Positions 55,001 to 64,000 of a stretch of 64,000 nt of DNA are shown piece after piece. Every line of letters begins with the position of its first letter. The stretch's first letter is position 1. Position numbers and translations under genes: made by a program. The stretch spans positions 34,708,849 to 34,772,848 of the forward strand of contig CM076848.1 of the NCBI GenBank assembly GCA_039519185.1, written 5' to 3'. The stretch comes from Astragalus membranaceus (taxonomy: Eukaryota > Streptophyta > Magnoliopsida > Fabales > Fabaceae). The notes beneath the pieces are model-generated. The model was not told the DNA's origin and ran no database searches. It saw nothing but the letters and a program-made list of their open reading frames with translations.

Positions 55001-56428
55001 ATGGCGACCAATCAAGGAAATCTAGTGATTGAGAATCCCGGCAATTCAGGTCTAGATAATCCGATTATGGAAGTCCTCAAGCAGCTAGTCCAAGGGAATC
55101 AAGCACTAGTCCAAGAGAATCAGGCGTTAAATAATAAAGTTGGGGTGACAGAAATGCAGATGGATGCGATAAGAATGCAGATGACTGAAATGATGGGCAC
55201 CCTGCAAGCTTTGAAAAACGGGACCACTACCGAAGATACTGCTGTTGTAAACCCAGGTGGGGCCGCAACCATCCTTCCTACCTCGGGACCCGCTGAAGCT
55301 GTGACTGCTATTCCCCATCCGGGATCTAGGGTTAATTATCCTGCTCACGCCCTGGGAGGTGCTGATCCACATGAGGTTTCTCTTTTCAATATGGATGGTG
55401 ATCCTCAAGGTCACCTATTTGAGAACTCTCAACCCAGAGATCAGTTGCATGAGTTGGAAAAGCGTTTAAAAGCCATAGAGGATTCAAAGACCAAAGCTAA
55501 AGACGCCCGTGATCTATGTCTTGTTCCAGACTTGGTTATTCCCCCAAAGATGAAGGTGCCAGTCTTTGACCAATATTGTGGTACCAGCTACCCAAATAGA
55601 CACGTAACCATGTACGCCCGAAGGATGACCGCATACAATCACGACGACAAACTGCTCATCCACTACTTCCAGTACAGCCTAGCTGGGGCATCTCTGGATT
55701 GGTACATGCAGTTGCAGCCTTCCGACATCCACAGTTGGAAGGACCTTTCTGAAGCTTTCTTAAAGGAGTACGAATACAACAAAGACATGGCTCCAGATCG
55801 GATTCAGCTGCAGTATATGAACAAGAAAGATCATGAGTCCTTTAAGGAATATGCTCAAAGATGGAGGAGCATAGCTGCTCAGGTGAAGCCACCATTGACT
55901 GAAAAGGAGATGGTGTACATGTTTATGGAGACTCTCCCAGCTGTTTTCTATGAACGTCTGGTTGGAAGTGGGTCCTCAAGCTTCTCAGATGTGATCAAAG
56001 TAGGGGCAAGACTTGAAGTCGGGATGAAGAGAGGAAGAATCCCCTGCAATCCTACTGGCGCCGACAATGCTAGTGATTTGCCTGCAAGGAAAAATGGAGA
56101 AATCAATGCTATAGTGGGACAAGGAAAGTCACGTCAGTACGACCCCATTCCTGTGTCGTACACTGATTTGTGCAGCTATCTAATCAACCATAGGTTGATC
56201 TCTCCTCGTGGGATGAAGCCAGTCCAACCTCCATTCCCAAGAAGGTATAATGCAAAGGCTACCTGTGAATTCCATTCTGGGGCAATTGGTCACTCTACTG
56301 AGAACTGTCATCCTTTGAAGCAGTCGGTTCAGGATCTTATTGATAAAAAACAGTTGACCTTTGATGAGGGAGGTGAAGGACTAAACCCTTTGAGATCAGG
56401 GCTGTCAGGCCGGGATGGCAGTAGTTGA
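55001..56428 (+). CDS. Ogre-like gag protein, intact
   Basis: 475 residues from the ATG at 55001, which is preferred over the ATG at 54899 because gag-like sequence (Met-Ala-Thr-Asn-Gln-Gly) starts there. Residues about 20-75 are a heptad-rich segment. The Retrotrans_gag core is about 175-345 (Pro-Val-Phe-Asp-Gln-Tyr-x-Gly-Thr-Ser-Tyr-Pro; Trp-Tyr-Met-Gln-Leu; Trp-Lys-Asp-Leu; Phe-Lys-Glu-Tyr-Ala-Gln-Arg-Trp-Arg). A C-terminal Cys-Glu-Phe-His...Gly-His-Ser-Thr-Glu-Asn-Cys zinc motif is at about 425-440. Gag builds the virus-like particle and binds element RNA. The frame is complete, with a TGA stop, and no protease follows. Keeping gag while losing pol suggests gag acts in cis or is under selection. 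Confidence 0.9.
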   Translation: MATNQGNLVIENPGNSGLDNPIMEVLKQLVQGNQALVQENQALNNKVGVTEMQMDAIRMQMTEMMGTLQALKNGTTTEDTAVVNPGGAATILPTSGPAEAVTAIPHPGSRVNYPAHALGGADPHEVSLFNMDGDPQGHLFENSQPRDQLHELEKRLKAIEDSKTKAKDARDLCLVPDLVIPPKMKVPVFDQYCGTSYPNRHVTMYARRMTAYNHDDKLLIHYFQYSLAGASLDWYMQLQPSDIHSWKDLSEAFLKEYEYNKDMAPDRIQLQYMNKKDHESFKEYAQRWRSIAAQVKPPLTEKEMVYMFMETLPAVFYERLVGSGSSSFSDVIKVGARLEVGMKRGRIPCNPTGADNASDLPARKNGEINAIVGQGKSRQYDPIPVSYTDLCSYLINHRLISPRGMKPVQPPFPRRYNAKATCEFHSGAIGHSTENCHPLKQSVQDLIDKKQLTFDEGGEGLNPLRSGLSGRDGSS

Positions 56429-58511
56429 AGAGGATCGAGGTGTTGATCGTCAAGCATTTGTGTCTTCGTCATGCACTTTCACGTAGTTTTCAGTTCAAAG
56501 CAAATTTTATGTAATGCAATCCTCTGGCTCTGCCCAAGGCCTTAGGATATTTCAATAAGGGCACATGTTTCCTTTTCAGCATCGTCATCTATAAAAGTTA
56601 CCCTTTTCAGTCACTTTTGTTCAAGATCGTCATTGCCCTGTTTTATCATAAGTCCATCAGTGCATATTTGACTTTTAGTTCAGTCTAACGCTTTAAGTCC
56701 TCCATGCTGGGGCAAGACTGTGATCACTAATTTTCCTTGTTAATATCATATTCCTTCAGTGCAAGTCTTTCAAAAGATAATAATAAACAAGAAAATAAGC
56801 TCGCTAGGTGGAAAACCCGCAAAGGGCGGCCTACGCAGAAAAAAGCGCCCGATGGATCGAAAACCCGCAAAGGGCGGTCCACGCAAAAGTTAGGGCATAA
56901 AAAAAGAGAAAAAATGCAAAGAAAGGAGCAAACACATATAGATAGATGAACCGTTATCTTGTTTTACAAAAATAAATAAGCCATCGGGATTTGAGATGAA
57001 GTGTGGCCACCTCCCTATACCCTCAAGAACCCAAAATCCCAGAAAGTCCCTTTCCTACCTACCTTAAGCCAAGAAAAACCAAACTCAAAAATATACCATC
57101 TAATCACCCTAGACAAGGATCACTTCAAATATCAAAAACAAAAATAGTGCATCAGCTCACTCGACTCAAAAGCAGAGAAAGAAGAAAAGTCCGAAAAATG
57201 AAACAAATAAGTCAAAAAAAAATCAAAAAGACAAAAAATAATAAGTTGTGAGCTGATACATGTTGCCACAAAGCACAAGAGACCCTTGTCTCGATAAATC
57301 TTCCAACACCTGGTTCCATAAACCTTCAAACATTTCCTTTGGCCCCAACACCAAACCCCTCAGCCATTCTACCATGAGACACAAATTTGCCTTAACAAAG
57401 CCCAAATAAGCCCAATAACCATCTCCCTCATAGACCGTTAACCGTCAACCAACGCCGAACAAAACTCATCCTCCCATTAGCCTCAAACACTTCATTAAGC
57501 CTAACTATCCTTCCTCCACAAAACACCACAATCCTGAAAAGTCCATTCCGATCAATGACCGATTGCTTTTGTTCTCTCAGATTCTAATCTTAGGACGAAC
57601 AAGCTTATCTATGTACAATATGTTTGCTCAAAAGAAAAAACAAACGATCAAAAAAAAGAAAGCTGATCAAGAAAGAATAAACCCTCAGAAAAAAAGAGAA
57701 CTGAGGAAACAAAAACGAACAGTCAGAAAAAAGAAAGCTGACAAAATAAAAAAAAAAAGAGGGACTTGCACTCCAAAACACACTCAAGTTGCATTAAAAC
57801 AAGGTTTAGTGATCACCAAGTAAGGTTTCTTTCATGCCAAAAGTTGAGACATTCACAGAGAACCAAAGATTTGCACTGAGAACACCACTCAGATCTAAAA
57901 GTTGGGGTATTCTCTTCACCACCTGCCCACCCTAGTCCGGGGAGAGTCTGTTCAGTGTCCATCCATGGCCATTCATCCTTTCACCCGGTGTCAGCCATGG
58001 CACTAGTTCCTGCGTATTTGCTCTTTCACTCCGCTTCCTTTCACACTCCGGACAGGGGCAAGTCATTCATTCACAGTCGCCGAAGGCCCGAATTGGGGGC
58101 AGTCTGGCATTCATCCTAAACACTCACCTGGCGTCTGCATGTTCATGTGTGTTCACTTGGCAATGTTTCATAGAGAAGGCACAAGATTGTTATTGAAGGT
58201 TCAGTTATCATGGAATGGAGGAAAACATAAATGGGTTTGCTTGTAAATAATAACCTTGAGAACACCGCGGTTTAAATCAAAACTAGTTTTTCCAAAGAAA
58301 AAGGATGATCAAATTCACCCCCACTTTTGCATCCAAAGTCTCGCGTCTCATCATTATGAAAGTATTCACAAAAAGTATTTGAATACCCCAAAAAAAATTT
58401 TCATATCATGCATCAAAATACTGCATCCTCACATAGCAAAAAGACAAATAGGAAAAATTCTTTAACCAGCTATCTCAGCACATGAGGGGGTCGCCTAAAG
58501 TTGGCCACTTG
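56429..58511 (+). other. Post-gag region lacking pol
   Basis: No protease, RT or integrase in any frame. It contains a duplicated AAAACCCGCAAAGGGCGG unit (56812 and 56861), A-rich Lys-coding stretches (57160-57250, 57630-57760) that are low-complexity rather than genes, and pyrimidine-rich DNA. This is where 8-10 kb of pol would be expected in a full Ogre. Confidence 0.7.
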
Positions 58512-58910
58512 TAGGGCTTTAGTGCTCGCCTTAACCCTTAGGGATTAGGTTGTTATCTTGTAGGGCTTCGGTGCTCGCCCGGATCCTTAGGGATTAGGTT
58601 GTTATCTTGTAGGGCTTCAGTGCTCGCCTGGATCCTTAGGGATTAGGTTGTTATCTTGTAGGGCTTCGGTGCTCGCCTGGACCCTTAGGGATTAGGTTGT
58701 TATCTTGTAGGGTTTTAGTGCTCGCCTGGATCCTTAGGGATTAGGTTGTTATCTTGTAGGGCTTCGGTGCTCGCCTGGACCCTTAGGGATTAGGTTGTTA
58801 TCTTGTAGGGTTTTAGTGCTCGCCTGGATCCTCAGGGATTAGGTTGTTATCTTGTAGGGCTTTGGTGCTCACCTTAATCCTTGGGGATTAGGATGTTACC
58901 TTGTAGGCAC
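58512..58910 (+). repeat. Eight tandem copies of a 49-bp unit
   Basis: Copies start with TAGGGCTT at 58512, 58561, 58610, 58659, 58708, 58757, 58806 and 58855, exactly 49 bases apart. The unit has CGGTGCTCGCCTGGATCC then TTAGGGATTAGGTTGTTATC. The unit length is not a multiple of three. The last copy is more diverged. It lies in the 3' untranslated part, a known birthplace of satellite repeats in Tat/Ogre elements. Confidence 0.95.
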
Positions 58911-59400
58911 TTGAAGTGTTGATCCTTAACCAAAATAAAAAGGAAGAAAATCAAAAATAGCATCTCATAGCATCCATCATTCCATTGAAATCATCACATC
59001 ACATACACTTTGCATAACATACATTCACACTCCATTTACGTAGATATCTGCATTCCATAGAAAAAAAAGGGCAAATAAGAAAGGAGAGAAGAAAATCACA
59101 GAAGACAGAACATAAAAGAACACAACATCTTCATATCATTCATCATTCTCATATCATCCATACCAGTCATCACTCCATGGCATCAAACAGCACATTACGC
59201 CTTCAAATTCGCATCTCAGAAGAGCGAAAGAATAACAAAAGGAAAAGAAGAGAAAAATCAAACAGAAAAGGCATCCCACCAAAGTCAATCATTGCATTCA
59301 TGTGCACCCCAAACATCCAAGTGCACGCATTTCATGCACCATCCAAGAGAAAAGTTACTTCGGACCAGAGAATCCCGAAAATCTCATTTTTAGAAAATCA

Positions 59401-59860
59401 TCAACCCCGAGTTAGTAAACTCCATCAACCCAGAGTTAGTAAACTCCCACAGAGTTAGTGAACTCCCACCGAGTTAGTGAACTCCTTCCACAGATCACAA
59501 CATTGTGTACGAGCACGCAATGGATCCATCAGACTTCGTCAAGTCCTTCGGATTAGTTGTGTCAGCCTGAGGCATAGCGTAAATCCATTGATCAAATCAG
59601 TTCCGGACCTGATGTTGATCGGTCGCTCGAAAAGGCCACCCCCCCAGAGCTCGGACTCGACAAGAGTCCGTTAGAAGGTTTTAGGCAGCCTCCGAATTCC
59701 CAATTTACCGCTTTCTGCACGCCAAGTGCCCGTTTTACTTTTCTGTCTGCACGCCAAGTGCCCGTTTTACTTTTCTGTATGCACGCAAGTGCCCATTTTA
59801 CCTTTTCTGTCAGCACGTTAGTGTTCATTTACTGTTTTCGCATCGACACGAAAGTGTCTA
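59401..59860 (+). repeat. Further short tandem repeats in the 3' untranslated region
   Basis: Four copies of GAGTTAGT(A/G)AACTCC at 59409-59485, an imperfect palindrome. Then about four copies of a ~33-bp unit CTGCACGCCAAGTGCCCGTTTTACTTTT from 59714 to about 59845, the last two diverged. Confidence 0.85.
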
Positions 59861-59993
59861 TCTTTCCAAAAAAGAGGGAGAAAATTCGGGTTTCTCCAAA
59901 TGGACAAAATTGGTATAATTTCTGAATTCTTTATTTCTATTTTACCTTCGAAATATGTCTCGCGCAATTCATATTTCTTGGTAAAATCCAAAT

Positions 59994-60006
59994 AAAGAGG
60001 GGCAGC
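59994..60006 (+). promoter_or_regulatory. Polypurine tract of the Ogre-like element
   Basis: AAAGAGGGGCAGC directly before TGTCATACC of the 3' LTR. Confidence 0.75.
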
Positions 60007-63000
60007 TGTCATACCCCAATTTTGTCCAGCTTAGATCAAAACCCTAATTTTCCACAAAAATAAATAAGTTGAGGAGTGAGAAGCATCATGCATTGCATTT
60101 TGAGTCCTAAAAGTCATTCCAAAGTTTCTAAAATCATTTTTAGAGTTGAAATGCACTTTTTGGGTAAATCAGGTTTTTTTGAGTCCAAAAGGGTATTTTG
60201 GTCATTTCACAATAAAAATGATAATTCCTCATGAAGGTCATTGAGCATGCATTCTAAGATTCTAGAGGTCATTTCTAGGGTTATAGATTCATTTTTGAAG
60301 TGGAAACGCATTTTTCGGGCAAATTAGGGTTTTAGCGTCAAAAAGGGTATTTTGGTCAATTGTAACGTTTTTTTTTTCAAAAAGGCTCAAAAAATATGTA
60401 TAATTAAAAATATGAAATCTGAAATCAAAAATGAAAAATGAATAATAAAATAATATTGGATGTTTATTGTATTTTTAGAATTAGGGCTAATTCCTTTTAG
60501 GTGCTTTTTGCTTTTATCCATTTTTGGCCAAAGTAAGTACCAATTTCACAAGCAAACCATCTCCCTCACTCCACCCTCATGCTCCACGCCTCCCATCACC
60601 TTCAGCCCACCTCAAGTGTCATTTCTTTTACAAGCACATCCAATACACAACATATTTTTACCTTCCTTCTCTCTACACCACTAAATACACACTAATTCCT
60701 TTACTTCCCTCTCACAACCCTTAACCCATGAGATCTTTAGGCTACTCTCATTTTTTACCCTAGCACACAATACTCTCCTCTCCTCTCTCTCAAAAACCGA
60801 AACCCTCTCCTCCATCTTCTCTCCACAATTTCTTCAACCATCAAATACCAAAGCTTGATAATCCTTCATGGATTCAATAACTCTCCTTCCAAGCTTCGAT
60901 AATCATCCAAGTTTCATCAAAATCCACCCAAGGAAGAGGATTTGCGTGAGGATCTAGATTGTTGGAGGTGTTCTTCAAGTGTTCTTGCTCCTATTTTACA
61001 TCTTTATTCCTTTTCTAGTTATTTCTTGAGGTAAGCCTATTATCTCTTGCATTTTTAATTATTAACATGTAAATCTTTCTTCTACTCCTCTTTCCCTTCT
61101 CAAAAGGCTTAGAGGACTTGTTTCCAACATTATGACAAGGACATTGGGAGCCTTGGGTGTTGGCAATGAGTCCTTGGCCTTGAGGGGAATTTTCTTGTGT
61201 TTTAACCATGTAGTTTGTATTTTCACACCCATTTTCTCACTTTTCCATAAATAGAGGGCTTTCACATATTATATGCATCTTCTTGTTCATATCATAACTT
61301 GCAAGTTGAATTTTGGCTTGATTTATGGGTGTAGGGGTTTCGGTTTTGAGCCTTAGAATTTAGGGTTTTTGTTGCTTTCTTTTCACTCCTTGATTTATGT
61401 AAATAAAATGCATGATGTGCTTGATTTGCATGATTTGTTCTATGTGTTGATTATGAGTTTTGGCATGAAAAATTTGGTGTTTATGCTCATATAGGGGTTC
61501 GGCCATAGAGCCCATTTTTGTGCATATTTTAGTGCTCAAAATGTGTTGTTTGATCTTGTGTAGATAAGTGTAATTGTGTTAGTGTGTTTTTGACTTTTAA
61601 CCACCTTTTTACATTTTTACTTTACCATTTCATTAAGTAATTACCATTTACTTTTTTTACATTTTTACTTTACAATTTCATTAAGTAATTACCATTTACT
61701 TTTTTTTTACATTTTTACTTTACCCTTTCATTAAGTAAATACCATTCGCCTCATGCATTTTTACTTTACCATTTACTAACTTTTTACTAAAAGTTTTACT
61801 ACTTGTCAATTTGCAAAAATACCCAAAACATTTTCACACTTTGCATTTCATCACTTGTGTGACACATTCTTATGTTTGCACATTAATACTTGCATACTTT
61901 CATATGCTTACATGTTCATGCATTCATATATGCTTATGCCTCTTGCATTCTCATACTCTCTTACATGTTCATGCATCCATTAATATCATGTCTTGCATTC
62001 ATTATCATATGATCATGCATTCATTAACATTATATCTTGCATTCATTTTCACATGTTCATGCATTCATTAACACTATGTCTTGCACTCATTTTCATATGT
62101 TCATGCATTCATTAACATTATGTCTTGCATTCGATAATACTCATTCATTCCTTGTATGCTCATGCATTCACATGCTTGCCTAATCATGCATCATTGCTTA
62201 CATGTTCATTTATCTAATCTAGAATACCCTATGCTTATGATCAATTGTATTCTCTTGTCCATGATGCCATTTAAATGTCTTGATTTAATTGTGTGCAATC
62301 CTTCCCCCCATGCATGTACTCTTATATGAAGACGTAAGCCTACTACTTGTGTAGCATAGAGTCATTAAGATAAATGCACCTCTCTTTCACACACACAATT
62401 GTTTTGAGAACTTTGTCTTGCATCTTTGACAATTGAATCCCTTGATTATATTGGCATGCTTAATCTTGATTGATGAATGATATGTTCATGATTGCTTGAT
62501 TGTGAAAGTATGAGTCTTGTTCATTCATTGGCATTTGGTTATGGATTTAGAATTGATTTGAAATGTTCTACTTCTTTTCTAAAACCCATTTCCTAAATTC
62601 ATTTTAAAACTTTTTTTTTAAAACATGGATAAGATAGATTGTCATTAACGATCAAACGCGCTGTTGCCGTTTAGATTATTAATGATGATTTTCTTATCCC
62701 AGTGAGTTAGTAGTGGGGCCATTCTAACCGTTGTTGTTCGGTCTCCACAAACACTCCTCTCTTTGCGAAAATGTTTTCTTCCTCATTTAATAAAACCGAT
62801 TGTCATTAACGATCAAACGCACCGTTGCCGTTTAGATCATTAATGATGATTCTATTTTCAAAAGAGCTAGTAGTGTGGCCATTCTAACCGTTGTTGTTCG
62901 GTCGCCACGAACGCTCACACAATTGCGAAAAACCCTAAGTCGTTTTCAGACGCAAAACATTAGAACTACGTCGCTTTGATTCCCATTTGGGATACGTAGG

Positions 63001-63796
63001 AGCGAGCCACGTCCTCGTCAAGCACAACAAACCAAAATTAATTCGATTGCGAAAGCCCTTTTTGATCATCTAAAATAAAAACCGATTATCATTAATGATC
63101 ACTCGCGTCGTTGCCGTTTGGTTGTTAATGATAATTTCATTTTCAAAAGAGTTAGTAGCGCGGCCACTCTAAACCGTTGTTGTTTGGTCGTCGCGAACAC
63201 TCGAATCAAAAGCAAAACCGATTATCGTTAATGATCACTCGCGCCGTTGCCGTTTGGTTGTTAATGATAATTTCATTTTCAAAAGAGTTAGTAGCGCGGC
63301 CACTCTAAACCGTTGTTGTTTGGTCATCGCAAATCCTCACTCCTACTGCGAAAACTCATCTAAACAGACTAAAAAACAAAAACCTTTTTAGGTCGACAAC
63401 CAAGAACTACGTAGCTTTGAATTCTCCATCGCACCAGGAGATACGTAGGAGCGAGAGGCCAACTCTCGTCAAGCGCCAAAAATAAAAATTTTCATTAAGT
63501 CTTCTCACTCCCTTTTCAATAAAGAGGCAAAATAAAAGCATTTTCAAATCAACACTTCAAACCACACATTTAATTAAAGGTTCCCTTTCGGTAGAAAGGA
63601 GGTACGGGGCGCTAATACCTTCCCCATGCCTAACCGACCTCCGAACCCATATCTCTAGTTTTCGAAAGACCATCCGCCTTGTCTAAAAGACCCTTTTTCA
63701 ATGTTTTGGTCTTAAAATTAAAATATTGGTGGCGGCTCCATACCTTTTCCACGTTGTACAATGAGAAGTCCGAACCGGATTTTTTGGGGTGCAACA
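60007..63796 (+). repeat. Ogre-like 3' LTR
   Basis: 3790 bp, nearly identical to the 5' LTR. Differences are scattered single bases and an insertion of three bases near 63394 (GGTCGACAACC against GGACAACC). All stem-loop units are present. Confidence 0.95.
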
Positions 63797-64000
63797 CTTA
63801 GTGACTATTTAAACTGATTAATATTTAAACACACGTGACAAATATTTGTCACTAATACCTAAAAAAGAACAAATAATTGTCACTGATTTGTAAAAAACAC
63901 GGGATAAATATTTCTTATTGATAATCTACTATCTATCTTTTACTATCTACTATATATAATCTACTAATCAACTCAAATAATCAATTGAAACTACGAGATA
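63797..64000. repeat. Diverged AT-rich repeat block (right of Ogre-like insertion)
   Basis: Starts with the target duplication CTTAG, then repeats the motifs of 48560-49347 (GATAATCTACTATCTATC, AATTGAAACTACGAGATA). Continues beyond the window. Confidence 0.7.

Larger units (their letters stand above)
49348..63796 (+). mobile_element. Complete Ogre-like (Tat) element encoding gag only (TSD CTTAG)
   Basis: 14,449 bp. TGTCATACCCC...GGTGCAACA LTRs of 3787 and 3790 bp; 5-bp TSD CTTAG at 49343-49347 and 63797-63801. A Tat/Ogre-type primer site and a polypurine tract are both intact. The internal region is 6.9 kb and has a complete gag ORF but no protease, RT, RNase H or integrase, so the element is non-autonomous. 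About 15 differences were spotted between the LTRs (about 0.4%), so it inserted very recently and must have used proteins supplied in trans. Confidence 0.95.

Noticed and set aside
57003..57823. Lys-rich ORFs between gag and 3' LTR of the Ogre-like element
   Set aside because: Low-complexity A-rich DNA without similarity to protease, RT or integrase.
58512..58910. CRISPR-like array
   Set aside because: Units are head to tail with no spacers, so this is a minisatellite.

Overview
This window looks like nuclear DNA from a papilionoid legume. It is AT-rich and carries spliced plant genes, and most of it is plant LTR retrotransposons nested inside each other (SIRE, Tekay, Tat/Ogre-like and Ale types) together with Mutator-type MITEs and hAT elements. 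Placement near the Trifolium/Medicago/Pisum/Vicia group is an inference from the Ogre-like element and general repeat style. Only two ordinary host genes are convincing: an uncharacterised coiled-coil protein with a C-terminal membrane anchor (27.8-29.3 kb, +), and an intact nine-exon ABI-like (ABIL) subunit gene of the SCAR/WAVE actin-nucleation complex (34.2-30.2 kb, -). They converge tail to tail.

Left part (1-26.8 kb). The window opens inside a SIRE-type Copia element with gag, a deleted pol, an open envelope-like ORF and a 3' LTR. It has landed in a large Tat-lineage Ty3 element lying on the minus strand. That element has an antisense, intron-containing plant-mobile-domain (PMD) gene beyond its pol. 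The PMD gene is cut three times: by the SIRE LTR, by a solo LTR (4909-6460, itself holding a MITE), and by an 8.8-kb gag-less Tekay-type chromovirus (6987-15788). The Tat pol (18.8-26.7 kb) is decayed, carries a hAT insertion and lacks the RT catalytic box.

Middle part (26.8-39.1 kb). Gene space with the two genes. An inverted gene-fragment duplication lies in intron 3 of the ABIL gene. A 1.24-kb Mutator-type element with a perfect 9-bp TSD and a 1.7-kb LINE-like non-autonomous retroposon with a 19-bp TSD follow.

Right part (39.1-64 kb). A GC-rich repeat is split by a solo LTR (TSD AGGAA). The solo LTR holds a MITE-within-a-MITE and a young Ale-type Copia element (TSD TCGTC). After AT-rich and microsatellite DNA with a SINE comes a complete 14.4-kb Ogre-like element (49348-63796, TSD CTTAG). 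It has 3.79-kb LTRs differing at roughly 0.4% of positions and encodes only gag.

The most unusual signal is structural. The transcribed part of the Ogre-like LTR and its leader carry repeated modules whose sequences differ but whose stems keep pairing, through compensatory or wobble changes. The Tekay LTR carries two further arrays of small hairpins. All boundaries, TSDs and splice joins were read by eye; identities and divergences are rough counts.
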